DNA of 64,000 bases from Kosakonia sp. BYX6. Lineage in GTDB: Bacteria > Pseudomonadota > Gammaproteobacteria > Enterobacterales > Enterobacteriaceae. Below the pieces are notes generated by a model. It saw only the letters and a list, made by a program, of their open reading frames with translations. It had not been told where the DNA came from and made no database searches. How positions within the stretch are numbered: the first letter of the stretch is position 1; every line of letters starts with the position of its first letter. The stretch lies in the NCBI RefSeq assembly GCF_038449125.1, contig NZ_CP151800.1, positions 1,026,406-1,090,405 on the forward strand, given 5' to 3'. The translations under genes were made by a program, and so were the position numbers. Of this stretch, positions 27,615 through 35,840 are shown one piece after another.

Positions 27615-28529
27615 TCAGGCGGCATGCGCGGTTTCACTCTGCTGGATCAACTGCCAAAGTTGTTCCGCTTGTGGGTTGCGCAGCACCGGCTGTCGGTAAA
27701 GTCGGATGGCGAGGGTGATCTCCCACTCGCTGCTGCCGGCGCGCACCAGCGATCCGTTCGACAACTCTTCATGCACCAGGCTTAACGGCAACCAGGCGAC
27801 GCCGCCACCTGCCAGCGTCATTGCTTTCAGGTTGGCTGACATGCCGTTTTCATACACCGCCTCCAGCGGCAGAGGATGTTCGCCGAGCATCTGCGCCAGC
27901 GCGTGGGCAAAAAACGAGTGGTTGCCGTAGCTCAGCCACGGAATCGGCCGCCCGTCAGGGTTGATGGGGTAGAGCGGCTGGCCGCCGCTGTCCGGGCGAC
28001 AAACCGGGATCGCCCATTCGCGCCCGAGTGGGATCATGGGATACGGCGCAAGCTGGTGGATCAGCGACACCGCGTCGTGGGCATAGGTGAGCAGAAAGTC
28101 GGTTTCGCCACTGTGCAGAGTGGCGATGTGCTCGACGAAGCTCGGTTTGGAGTTGCACATGCGGATGTAACCCAGCTGCTGTTGCAGGTTCAGGCGCTGG
28201 ATCCAGTCCGGGAAAAAGGTCAATGACAACGTGTTGAGCATGGCGAAGCGCAGCACCGCCGTGCGTGATCGAAAGCGCTGGTTGAGATCGTGGCGCAAAT
28301 GGGTCATTGAGAAGACCGTTTCGCTGGCGGTGGCGAGAAAGCTTTCGCCCTCTGGCGTCAGGGTCACCGGGTAGGTTTTGCGATCGAATAACGGCACGCC
28401 CAGCCACTCTTCCAGTTGGCGAATGCGGCGGCTCAGCGCGGATTGGGTGATATGCCGCTCATCGGCGGCGCGCGTGAAGCTAAGACTGCGGGCAACACTG
28501 AGAAAATCTTCAAACCATTTCAATTCCAT
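27615..28529 (-). CDS. LysR-family regulator (HypT/YjiE-like)
   Basis: 304-residue LysR-type protein. The N-terminal helix-turn-helix is LSFTRAADERHITQSALSRR, the effector domain follows. The N-terminal dimension and phrases such as LGGGVAWLP-like LAGGGVAWLPLSLV and the PLGREWAIPVCRPDS segment recall E. coli HypT (YjiE) and relatives, though the ligand need not be the same. It lies just upstream of, and in the same direction as, the amidohydrolase gene with a 127-bp gap that can hold the operon promoter, so it is the probable regulator of the cluster. Confidence 0.85.
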   Translation of the reverse strand: MELKWFEDFLSVARSLSFTRAADERHITQSALSRRIRQLEEWLGVPLFDRKTYPVTLTPEGESFLATASETVFSMTHLRHDLNQRFRSRTAVLRFAMLNTLSLTFFPDWIQRLNLQQQLGYIRMCNSKPSFVEHIATLHSGETDFLLTYAHDAVSLIHQLAPYPMIPLGREWAIPVCRPDSGGQPLYPINPDGRPIPWLSYGNHSFFAHALAQMLGEHPLPLEAVYENGMSANLKAMTLAGGGVAWLPLSLVHEELSNGSLVRAGSSEWEITLAIRLYRQPVLRNPQAEQLWQLIQQSETAHAA

Positions 28530-28623
28530 AGCGATACCTTGCGAAATGAATGGGAAAACGTCTCTTACATGAAACGAAGGTGATCAAGGCAAGAAACGCG
28601 CCACTCTTGCAGGCGGGCGCTGG

Positions 28624-28660
28624 TGGGGGCTGCGGGAAAGGGAAGGGAGGCCAGCCCCCA
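28624..28660 (+). other. G-rich hairpin with a canonical G-quadruplex motif
   Basis: Nine-base arms TGGGGGCTG and CAGCCCCCA enclose an 18-base purine-rich loop. The plus strand has four G-tracts (28625-29, 34-36, 40-42, 45-47) separated by 4, 3 and 2 bases. It lies between the LysR start and ygbA, about 120 bp before the ygbA start. Confidence 0.6.
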
Positions 28661-28705
28661 TCATTGCGCAGGAAATGCACTAATGGGGTGCAACGGTGGG
28701 ATATT

Positions 28706-28728
28706 AAGTTGTATTATTTATGCATCTT
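28706..28728. promoter_or_regulatory. NsrR-like operator upstream of ygbA
   Basis: Two 11-base arms, AAGTTGTATTA and TTATGCATCTT, separated by one base, match the NsrR consensus (AAGATGCATTT-N-AAATGCATCTT) at 8 and 9 of 11 positions. ygbA of E. coli is an NsrR target, which supports the call. Confidence 0.7.
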
Positions 28729-28745
28729 AATTATTGGTGGTGTGT

Positions 28746-29090
28746 ATGTCTGGTCCACGGATCCTGCGGGAAAAATTGACTATCCGAAAGATGATTGCGC
28801 TTTACCAGCGTGCCTGTCCGGATGCGGTCAGCAGCGCGGCGCATTACGCGGATTTGTACGCCTATGCCGAGAAACGGCTGGATAAATGCGTGTTCGGCGA
28901 GAATAAACCGGCCTGCAAGCAGTGCCCGGTACACTGTTACCAGCCCGCGAAGCGCGAAGAGATGAAGCAGATTATGCGCTGGGCCGGCCCGCGTATGTTG
29001 TGGCGGCATCCGATATTGACGGTGCGCCATTTGATTGACGATAAACGCCCGGTCCCCGAGTTACCGGAGAAATATCGGCGTAAAACGTGA
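28746..29090 (+). CDS. ygbA: YgbA, nitrosative-stress protein ('nitrous oxide-stimulated promoter' family)
   Basis: 114-residue soluble protein of the YgbA family. E. coli ygbA is induced by NO through NsrR and helps recovery from nitrosative stress; its biochemical function is not firmly known. The sequence shows a basic N terminus and a four-cysteine cluster CVFGENKPACKQCPVHC (spacing 8, 2, 3) near residues 50-66 that could bind iron-sulfur or zinc, and the tail WRHPILTVRHLIDD. The start at ATG 28746 is preferred over an upstream TTG. In E. coli it lies between fhlA and mutS; here it stays near fhlA but is 22 kb from mutS. Confidence 0.92.
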   Translation: MSGPRILREKLTIRKMIALYQRACPDAVSSAAHYADLYAYAEKRLDKCVFGENKPACKQCPVHCYQPAKREEMKQIMRWAGPRMLWRHPILTVRHLIDDKRPVPELPEKYRRKT

Positions 29091-29138
29091 TTTGTGGGTT
29101 TGTGGATTTGTGGATTTGTGGGTTTGTGGGTTTGTAGG
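29091..29138 (+). repeat. Six tandem copies of an 8-bp unit
   Basis: TTTGTGGG/TTTGTGGA repeats six times immediately after the ygbA stop codon and fades into TTTGTAGG, the start of a REP unit. Such a run is prone to slippage. Confidence 0.9.
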
Positions 29139-29300
29139 CCGGATAAGGCGCTAGCCGCCATCCGGCGATTATGTCACTGTTATGGAATTATCCCGTTCAC
29201 CGCAATGAGGTTTATTGGGATAACCGTGCTGGTGGTGAACGGAACCCTTCCACCGGATTCAAAACGCCTGATGGCGCTGCGCTTATCAGGCCTACGAATT
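29131..29300. repeat. REP elements downstream of ygbA
   Basis: TTTGTAGGCCGGATAAGGCG with GCCGCCATCCGGCGA (29131-29167) and CGCCTGATGGCGCTGCGCTT with ATCAGGCCTACG (29268-29297). The 100 bases between hold no recognisable gene. Confidence 0.75.
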
Positions 29301-29319
29301 TTTCCGACCTACAACGCCA

Positions 29320-29748
29320 TCATTCGCGCGTGGCAATCAAAATCGCCGAGGCTTTGATCAACGCAATCACCCGCTTGCCCTGCGCCAACGGCATCTCTTG
29401 CAGGCTCTCATTGGTCACTACCGCCACCAACTCAAAACCGGCATCGGTTTTCACATGCACCGTGGCATTCACCGCGCCTTCGGTCACCGCACTGATCTCG
29501 CCAGCGAACTGGTTGCGTGCCGAAAACTTTAACCCGCAATCTTCGGTTGCCAGCGTTACCCACGGCGCTTTAATCAGCGCAATCGCCTCTTTACCCGGCG
29601 CCAGCCCCAGCGCGACTTTACTGCTGGTGGTGACAATCGCCACCAGCTTCGCGCCACCGTCGAGGGTTAATTCCACTTCATCATTGACCGCGCCGTGCGC
29701 CGTTGCGCTGACCTTGCCCACCAACTGGTTACGTGCTGAAACAGCCAT
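29320..29748 (-). CDS. Molybdate-binding protein with two Mop (TOBE) domains
   Basis: 142-residue cytoplasmic protein made of two similar halves of about 70 residues. The first begins SARNQLVGKVSATAHGAVND and the second SARNQFAGEISAVTEGAVNA; each ends in the KxVIALIKAP/KRVIALIKAS pattern. This is the molbindin (Mop) fold that binds molybdate or tungstate oxyanions and buffers or delivers them, as in ModG-type di-Mop proteins. It sits beside fhlA and the formate hydrogenlyase genes, whose FdhF needs molybdenum, so a role in that supply is plausible but inferred. It has its own AGGC-type weak site before ATG and REP elements at both ends. Confidence 0.85.
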   Translation of the reverse strand: MAVSARNQLVGKVSATAHGAVNDEVELTLDGGAKLVAIVTTSSKVALGLAPGKEAIALIKAPWVTLATEDCGLKFSARNQFAGEISAVTEGAVNATVHVKTDAGFELVAVVTNESLQEMPLAQGKRVIALIKASAILIATRE

Positions 29749-29796
29749 ATTGCCTCCGTCATATAGGGGGGGAAATACATTAGCATAGCGGGAAAT

Positions 29797-30030
29797 CGCC
29801 GGATGGCGACTAACGCCTTCTCTGGCCTACAAAAGCCATAAAAGCGCGCTGCGAGTAGGCCCGATAAGCGCAGCGCCATCGGGCGTTTTGCCGGATGGCG
29901 ACTAACGCCTTATCCGGCCGACGAAAACCATAAAAGTGTGCCGCGAGTAGGCCCGATAAGCGCAGCGCCATCGGGCGTTTTGCCGGATGGCGGCTAACGC
30001 CTTCTCCGGCCTACGAAAACCATAAAAGCG
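29797..30030. repeat. REP/BIME array between the Mop gene and fhlA
   Basis: GCCGGATGGCG units recur at 29798, 29890 and 29982 (period 92) with opposed GCCCGATAAGCGCAGCGCCA units between, giving about two and a half tandem BIME copies that end at the fhlA stop. Confidence 0.9.
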
Positions 30031-30039
30031 TGCCGGGTC

Positions 30040-32115
30040 TCAACCCAACGTGTCTTTATCAATCCCCAGCCGTTTCATGCGCGAGAGCAGCGTCGTGCGT
30101 TTCAGCCCCAGCCGCTGGGCTGCGCCTTTTGGTCCGGCGACCACGCCGTTGGTTTCGCGCAGCACGCGGAGAATCAACTGGTACTCATCTTCCCCGTCGC
30201 GCGCCACTTCCGCCGGTTGCGCAACGGGCGCTTGCGGTACGGCGACTTCCGCCATCGACAACTGCAACACATTGCCGCGCGTCAGCAGTACAGCCCGTTC
30301 AATCACGTTTTCCAGCTCGCGCACATTGCCCGGCCACTCCATCGCGCTCAGCACCCGCAACGTTTCCGCCGGAATACTGTCGATGTTGCGCCCCAGCTTG
30401 CGGGCGATTTTGAAGGTAAAGGCTTTCACCAGCAGCGGAATATCTTCCGGGCGCTCGCGCAGCGGCGGCAGATGGATCGGGAACACATTCAGCCGGTAAT
30501 AAAGATCGCTACGAAACTCGCGGTCGGCGACCATTTGTTTCAGATCGCGATTCGTCGCAGCGATCAGCCGTACATCGGTGCGGATCAGCTTATTACTGCC
30601 GAGCCGCTCAAACTCCTGCTCCTGCAATACGCGCAGCAGCTTCGGTTGCAATTCAAGGGGCATATCGCCCACTTCATCAAGAAACAGCGAACTTTTATCC
30701 GCCAGTTCAAAACGACCAATGCGTTGAGCGCTGGCGCCGGTAAACGCCCCGCGTTCATGGCCAAACAGGTCACTTTCCAGCAACCCGGCGGGCATGGCCG
30801 CGCAGTTCATTTTCACCATCCGGCGGCTATTGCGATCGCTCAGGTTGTGGATGGCGCGGGCGATCAGCTCTTTCCCGGTGCCGGTTTCGCCAAGGATCAG
30901 CACCGTGCTGTTGCTCGGCGATACCATTTCCACCTGCTTGAGCACGCGAAACATCGCTTCGCTGCGCCCGATAATTTCGCCAAACTCGCTGTCGACATTG
31001 TTGAGCTGCTCGGTCAGCGCCAGGTTTTCATCCACCAGCCGCTCTTTCAGGCGGTGGATCTCCTGGTAGGCCAGCGCGTTATCCACCGCAATGGCGATGC
31101 GCTCGGCAATCTGGCGCAACAAGTTGAGGTTCGCCTGGGTAAACACCTCTTTCTGGCACTGCGCCAGTTTCAGCACGCCGAGCAGGTTTTTGCCCGACAT
31201 CAGCGGCAGCAGGCACAGCGTCTGGATTTGGTTACCCCAGGTTTCAAACAGCATGCGCTCATAAGGCGCGAGTTTGTCGCGTTCGTGCAGGTTGAGCAGC
31301 AGCATCTCTTTGCTCTGGAATACCCGCTCGGTCAGCGTGCCCGCTTCGTCGGCTTCCTGCGTGTCGTGGGTCGGATCCGTCTCATCCAGATAATGGGTGG
31401 AGTAGATGGTCAGTTTGCCTTTACGGCTGCCGCGCAGCACTAAGCTAATGGCGTCAATACCGAAGTAGTAGTGGATCTCTTTGGCGACTTCACTCACCAG
31501 TTCATCCATATGCAGCCGGGAAAGCACGGCGTTGGTGATGGCGACAAGAATGCGAAAATCATCACGCTGCTGGCTGAGCGATTCATAGTCCGGTGCCTGG
31601 TTTTCGTGATTTTGTAACTGCTCAGCGACCACGGCGACCAGTTGCGTCAGGGTATTGAGCCGGTCGAGTTCCCGCTCGCTCCACGGCTGATCGTGATGGC
31701 GAAAGAATTCGCAGCCGCCAAAAATTTGCCCCTCCGCCGCCAGCGGCAATAACGCGTAATGCGCAAACGCGGGGTAAATGTCGCTTTGCGCGATAGCAGG
31801 CCAGGTCTCGTTAAAAATGTGCGCGGTGCAGTGCAGCGCCTGCGGGTGAGAGAGAATATGCCGCACCGGCCCGTTTGCCAGTAGCGCTTTGTCGCTGTGT
31901 TGCGCGCCGTTGTCGGGCGTTTGCACCGCGTAGCGGCTGGCGCGGTGGCTGTCGGCGTGCCACAGCACAATCGCCGCGCTGTCGGCCAGCGCCGCTTGCC
32001 GGGCCAGGCGCGTCAGCGTCTCGCTCAGTGCTGCCATATCCGGCTGCTGTAATAAAATCCGTGTGATATCGAACAACCCTTGTTGCCCGAGATCGCTCAT
32101 CGGTGTATACGCCAT
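30040..32115 (-). CDS. fhlA: Formate hydrogenlyase transcriptional activator FhlA
   Basis: 691-residue sigma-54 enhancer-binding protein (692 in E. coli). It senses formate through two N-terminal GAF-like domains (residues 1-380) and activates hyc, hyp and hydN-fdhF-hypF. The AAA+ domain has Walker [10 protein letters not shown], the sigma-54 contact loop RGAFTGASAQR, Walker B LFLDEVGDMP and the R-finger region; a C-terminal Fis-type helix-turn-helix ends the protein (AQRLGLKRTTLLSRMKRLGI). I chose MAYTPMSDLGQQG by comparison with E. coli; ATGAGC two codons upstream is also possible. The N-terminal half differs more from E. coli than the AAA+ part does. It follows hypE by 48 bp. Confidence 0.97.
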   Translation of the reverse strand: MAYTPMSDLGQQGLFDITRILLQQPDMAALSETLTRLARQAALADSAAIVLWHADSHRASRYAVQTPDNGAQHSDKALLANGPVRHILSHPQALHCTAHIFNETWPAIAQSDIYPAFAHYALLPLAAEGQIFGGCEFFRHHDQPWSERELDRLNTLTQLVAVVAEQLQNHENQAPDYESLSQQRDDFRILVAITNAVLSRLHMDELVSEVAKEIHYYFGIDAISLVLRGSRKGKLTIYSTHYLDETDPTHDTQEADEAGTLTERVFQSKEMLLLNLHERDKLAPYERMLFETWGNQIQTLCLLPLMSGKNLLGVLKLAQCQKEVFTQANLNLLRQIAERIAIAVDNALAYQEIHRLKERLVDENLALTEQLNNVDSEFGEIIGRSEAMFRVLKQVEMVSPSNSTVLILGETGTGKELIARAIHNLSDRNSRRMVKMNCAAMPAGLLESDLFGHERGAFTGASAQRIGRFELADKSSLFLDEVGDMPLELQPKLLRVLQEQEFERLGSNKLIRTDVRLIAATNRDLKQMVADREFRSDLYYRLNVFPIHLPPLRERPEDIPLLVKAFTFKIARKLGRNIDSIPAETLRVLSAMEWPGNVRELENVIERAVLLTRGNVLQLSMAEVAVPQAPVAQPAEVARDGEDEYQLILRVLRETNGVVAGPKGAAQRLGLKRTTLLSRMKRLGIDKDTLG

Positions 32116-32131
32116 TTTGCTCATCCAGGAA

Positions 32132-32147
32132 CACACCAAACGGTGTG
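32132..32147. other. Small hairpin in the hypE-fhlA gap
   Basis: CACACC-aaac-GGTGTG lies between a poly-T tract and the fhlA ribosome-binding site on the minus strand. It is not a normal terminator because the T-run is on the wrong side; it may mark an mRNA processing or translational control point. Confidence 0.4.
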
Positions 32148-32163
32148 AAAAAAATAAAAAAAG

Positions 32164-33174
32164 CTAGCAGATCCGCGGCAGCGGTTCCGCATGGGGTAAA
32201 TCTAAAAGGCGTTTCACGCCATAAAGCCCAGCCAACCGAACACCTTTGCGTTCGACCACTTCACCAATCATTGCTGCGTCGCGCCCTAATGGGTGAGCGC
32301 GTAATTGTGCCAGCGCCTGCTCTGCGGCCTCGCGCTGTACGGCAATCACCAGTTTTCCTTCGTTGGCAAAATTCAGTGCATCCAGCCCCAGCAGTTCGCA
32401 AACCCCGCGCACCGCCGGTTTTACCGGTAAATCCCGTTCATTCAATTCAATGCCATAACCGCATGCGGCGGCAAACTCATGCACCACCGCGTTGACGCCG
32501 CCTCGGGTGGCATCGCGCAGGGCTTTGATGCCGGGAATATCGCGCAGCGGCTGGATTAACGGCGTTAATACCGCGCAGTCGCTGGCCAGTTCACCGTCCA
32601 GCCCCAGCCCTTCGCGCAGGTTCAAAATGGTCGCGCCGTGGTCGCCCAACGTGCCGCTGACCAGCAACACATCGCCAGGCGCAAGGGAACTCGCCGCCCA
32701 ATGAACCGTGGTGGGGATGGCGCCAATCCCGGCGGTGTTAATAAACAGTTTGTCCGCCGCGCCGCGCTGCACCACTTTGGTGTCGCCGGTGACAATCGCG
32801 ATATCGGCGCTGCGCGCGGTGGCCGCCATGCTTTCGACGAGGGTTTTCAGCGTCGCCATCGGCAAGCCTTCTTCGAGAATAAAGCCGCAAGAGAGGTAAC
32901 GCGGCGTCGCGCCGCTGACGGCAATATCATTCGCGGTGCCGCACACCGCCAGCTTGCCGATATCGCCGCCGGGGAAAAACAGCGGATCGATAACATAGCT
33001 GTCGGTGGAGAAGGCCAGCCGGTCACCGCCTGCGGCAAGTGTGGCTAAATCGAGGCGCGCCTGATCTTCCTGCTCCGCCAGCCACGGGTTGGCGAAGGCT
33101 TCTAAAAAAAGCTGGCTGATTAATTGCTGCATGGCCTGGCCGCCGCTGCCGTGCGCCATCTGCACTTCATTCAT
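32164..33174 (-). CDS. hypE: Hydrogenase maturation protein HypE (carbamoyl dehydratase)
   Basis: 336-residue enzyme that receives carbamoyl from HypF on its C-terminal Cys and dehydrates it with ATP to thiocyanate, giving the cyanide ligands of the NiFe centre. The conserved end PRIC is present (LPRIC). PurM-like ATP-binding features include GGDRLAFSTDSYVIDPLFFP near residue 50, GTANDIAVSGATP and TGDTKVV. The gene overlaps hypD by four bases. Confidence 0.98.
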   Translation of the reverse strand: MNEVQMAHGSGGQAMQQLISQLFLEAFANPWLAEQEDQARLDLATLAAGGDRLAFSTDSYVIDPLFFPGGDIGKLAVCGTANDIAVSGATPRYLSCGFILEEGLPMATLKTLVESMAATARSADIAIVTGDTKVVQRGAADKLFINTAGIGAIPTTVHWAASSLAPGDVLLVSGTLGDHGATILNLREGLGLDGELASDCAVLTPLIQPLRDIPGIKALRDATRGGVNAVVHEFAAACGYGIELNERDLPVKPAVRGVCELLGLDALNFANEGKLVIAVQREAAEQALAQLRAHPLGRDAAMIGEVVERKGVRLAGLYGVKRLLDLPHAEPLPRIC

Positions 33175-34292
33175 GCTTCATACTCCTGAGCGCGATATTG
33201 ATACCAGGCCGCGCAGGCGCCTTCTGATGAAACCATCAGCGCGCCAAATGCGCTTTGCGGGTTGCAAGTGCTGCCAAACAGCGGGCACTGGTGCGGTTTG
33301 CATCTGCCGGTCAGTACATCGCCGCAGCGCGCGCGCGGATCGTCATAGACTTGCTGCATCGCCGGGCGAAAATGCGCTTCGGCATCGAAACGCCGGTATT
33401 GCGCTGTCAGATGCACGCCGGATTCGCCAATCATTCCCAGCCCGCGCCATTCGCTGTCGCCGCTGACCGCAAACACATCGGCGATGGCGGCCTGCGCCAG
33501 CCGGTTGCCTTCATCTGGCACTACGCGGCGATACTGGTTTTCCACCTGGCTGTGGGCAGCGATTTTCTGCTCGACCAGCATCACCACGCCCTGCAGCAGA
33601 TCAAGCGGCTCGAAACCGGCGACCACCAGCGGGCGCTGAAACTCATCGGCAATAAACGTATAGGCGTCGGTGCCGATCACCATGCTGACATGGCCTGGCG
33701 CGAGGAACGCGTCAATGCCGTTATCCGGCTGCTCAAGCAGGCTGCGCAGCGTGGGGATCAACGTAATGTGCTGGCAGAAGAACCAAAAGTTGTCGAGATT
33801 GCGGGCTTTCGCCTGTTGCAGCGTAATGGCGGTGGCGGGCATGGTGGTTTCAAACCCGAGGCCGAAGAACACCACTTTGCGCTGCGGATTTTTTTCCGCC
33901 AGCGCCAGCGCGTCCATCGGCGAATAGACAATGCGCACATCCGCGCCGCGCGATTTGGCCTGCAATAACGAACCGTTTTTCCCCGGCACGCGAATCGCGT
34001 CGCCAAAGGTGCAAAAAATCACCTCCGGGTGGCTGGCGATCTCGACGCAGGTATCAATACGCCCCATCGGCAACACGCAAACCGGGCAGCCAGGGCCGTG
34101 GATAAACTCAATGTTTTCCGGCAGTAATTGGTCGAGGCCGAACTTGAAAATGGCATGGGTATGGCCGCCACACACTTCCATAATGCGCAGCGGGCGTTCA
34201 GGCGTGTAAGAAAGATGTGCCGCCCGCTCGCGCAGGTGGGCGATAAGCTGCATCACCTGTTCCGGGGCGCGGTATTCGTCGACAAAACGCAT
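33171..34292 (-). CDS. hypD: Hydrogenase maturation protein HypD
   Basis: 373-residue iron-sulfur scaffold on which the Fe(CN)2CO unit is assembled together with HypC. The functional Cys41 in EVCGGHTHAIFKFG, the CxxC in GPGCPVCVLP near residue 70 and the C-terminal [4Fe-4S] cysteines (RCGDVLTGRCKPHQCPLFG...CNP) are all in place. It abuts hypC, sharing one base with its stop. Confidence 0.98.
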   Translation of the reverse strand: MRFVDEYRAPEQVMQLIAHLRERAAHLSYTPERPLRIMEVCGGHTHAIFKFGLDQLLPENIEFIHGPGCPVCVLPMGRIDTCVEIASHPEVIFCTFGDAIRVPGKNGSLLQAKSRGADVRIVYSPMDALALAEKNPQRKVVFFGLGFETTMPATAITLQQAKARNLDNFWFFCQHITLIPTLRSLLEQPDNGIDAFLAPGHVSMVIGTDAYTFIADEFQRPLVVAGFEPLDLLQGVVMLVEQKIAAHSQVENQYRRVVPDEGNRLAQAAIADVFAVSGDSEWRGLGMIGESGVHLTAQYRRFDAEAHFRPAMQQVYDDPRARCGDVLTGRCKPHQCPLFGSTCNPQSAFGALMVSSEGACAAWYQYRAQEYEA

Positions 34293-34564
34293 TATCGCTC
34301 CTCGCCATACAGCAGTGCGCCGACATCGGGTTCGACATCGAACATGTTTTGCAGCGCCGCCAGCGTATCCAGCGCTTCGGCTTCATTGATGACGCTCATC
34401 GCAAAACCAACGTGCACCAACACCCATTGCCCAAGGCGTGACTCGCCGTTTTCGTCATGGCTGCCGACCAGCGTTAAATCAACATCGCGCTGAATACCGC
34501 TGACATCCACTTTGGCTTGCAGGCCGTCAATGGCGCAAATCTGACCGGGGACGCCTATGCACAT
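34292..34564 (-). CDS. hypC: Hydrogenase maturation chaperone HypC
   Basis: 90-residue chaperone, the same size as E. coli HypC. The essential N-terminal Cys2 in MCIGVPGQ, which holds the iron unit and later binds the HycE precursor, is present; the body VGQ-type [20 protein letters not shown] and the end [16 protein letters not shown] match the family. The start overlaps hypB by ten bases, so the longer open frame upstream is not used. Confidence 0.98.
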   Translation of the reverse strand: MCIGVPGQICAIDGLQAKVDVSGIQRDVDLTLVGSHDENGESRLGQWVLVHVGFAMSVINEAEALDTLAALQNMFDVEPDVGALLYGEER

Positions 34565-35427
34565 CGTTGCGCCTCCAGCCAGTCGAGCCACGCGTCCATG
34601 CCGTCGCCTTTGGTGGCGGAGACCAGCAAAATTTCGATTTGCGGGTTCACTTCCCGCGCGTACGCGATGCACTGTTCGACGTCAAAAGTGAGGTAGGGCA
34701 GCAAGTCCACTTTGTTGAGCAGCATCAGCGAGGCGGCGGCGAACATATGCGGGTATTTGAGCGGTTTATCTTCCCCTTCGGTGACGGACAACACCGCCAC
34801 TTTATGGCGCTCGCCGAGATCAAACCCGGCCGGGCAGACCAGGTTACCGACATTTTCGATAAACAAAATGCCGTGCTCATCCAGCGGTAGACGCGGCGCG
34901 GCATCGGCAATCATTTGCGCATCCAGATGGCAGCCTTTGCCGGTATTGACCTGAATGGCCGGTGTCCCGGTGGCGCGAATGCGCGCGGCGTCATTAACGG
35001 TTTGCTGATCGCCTTCGATAACCGCACAAGGCACGCGCGCTTTCAGGCGTTGAAGGGTTTCGGTGAGCAGGGTGGTTTTGCCGGAGCCGGGGCTGGAAAC
35101 GAGGTTAAGCACCAGTTGCTGGCGGGCGGCGAAGCGGGCGCGATTGCGGGCGGCGATTTGATTGTTCTTATCCAGAACGTCGATTTCCACTTCCACCATC
35201 CGCCGCTGGCTCATGCCTGGCGCATGGGTTCCGGCTTCGCCGTGACCATAATGCAAATCGCCATTTTCCAGTTGCGTCGGGCGGAAATTATCGGTTTTCA
35301 CCCCGGTGATTTTCAACGCCGGGCGCTCAGCCGGGGCGAAGGGCGCGCCGCGAAACGCAGAGTGGGGGTTATGTTCGTCACCTTCTATATAAAGGTTACC
35401 GTCCTGACAACCACATGTTGTACACAT
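34555..35427 (-). CDS. hypB: Hydrogenase nickel-insertion GTPase HypB
   Basis: 290-residue GTPase that works with HypA to insert nickel. The N-terminal CTTCGC high-affinity nickel motif is present (Cys2, Cys5, Cys7), followed by a variable linker. G-domain motifs: P-loop SSPGSGKTT, the metal-binding CxH (GKGCHLDAQ), ENVGNLVCP as G3 and NKVDLLPY as G4. The His-rich stretch of some HypB proteins is absent. It follows hypA by three bases. Confidence 0.97.
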   Translation of the reverse strand: MCTTCGCQDGNLYIEGDEHNPHSAFRGAPFAPAERPALKITGVKTDNFRPTQLENGDLHYGHGEAGTHAPGMSQRRMVEVEIDVLDKNNQIAARNRARFAARQQLVLNLVSSPGSGKTTLLTETLQRLKARVPCAVIEGDQQTVNDAARIRATGTPAIQVNTGKGCHLDAQMIADAAPRLPLDEHGILFIENVGNLVCPAGFDLGERHKVAVLSVTEGEDKPLKYPHMFAAASLMLLNKVDLLPYLTFDVEQCIAYAREVNPQIEILLVSATKGDGMDAWLDWLEAQRCA

Positions 35428-35430
35428 TGT

Positions 35431-35778
35431 TTACTCCTCAATTTCCAGTCGCTGAATTTGCATTCCGTCATCGGCGACGATCTGCAATTGGTCGCTGTGG
35501 CATTGTGGGCAGCGGCGCACTCGATGGCTAAGTAACGTCACGTACTGCTGGCAAGACTCGCACCAGCACTCCGCCTGTTGTTGTTCGATGTGCAGTGTAC
35601 AACCTTCCGCCAGGCTGCCGCGGCAAACCAGATCAAAACAAAACGTTAAAGCGTCGGTTTCCACGCAAGAAAACGCCCCGACTTTGAGCCACACGCCGGT
35701 TACCCTTCGTGCGCCATTTGCCGTCGCCTGTTGTTCAATCACTTCCAGCGCTCGCTGGCACAGGGTTATCTCGTGCAT
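35431..35778 (-). CDS. hypA: Hydrogenase 3 nickel chaperone HypA
   Basis: 115-residue nickel and zinc protein. His2 (MHEITLCQ) is the nickel ligand, and two CxxC pairs (CWCESCQQYV and RRCPQCHSD) form the zinc site. It is the first gene of the hyp operon, transcribed from a near-consensus sigma-54 promoter 30-45 bp upstream. HypA serves hydrogenase 3 specifically, consistent with the adjoining hyc operon. Confidence 0.98.
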   Translation of the reverse strand: MHEITLCQRALEVIEQQATANGARRVTGVWLKVGAFSCVETDALTFCFDLVCRGSLAEGCTLHIEQQQAECWCESCQQYVTLLSHRVRRCPQCHSDQLQIVADDGMQIQRLEIEE

Positions 35779-35807
35779 AACGCCTCCTCATGGCTTTGCC
35801 GCCTTAA

Positions 35808-35823
35808 TGCAATAACGGTGCCA
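35808..35823 (-). promoter_or_regulatory. Sigma-54 promoter of hypABCDE(-fhlA)
   Basis: Minus strand TGGCACCGTTATTGCA has both conserved elements (TGGCAC and TTGCA) at exact spacing, about 30 bases before the hypA start. It matches the RpoN consensus perfectly. Confidence 0.92.
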
Positions 35824-35840
35824 TCACCGGTTTAGTCACT

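Noticed and set aside
29749-30039. Small ORFs in the REP arrays
   Set aside because: All are explained by the repeated palindromic units and have no start signals.
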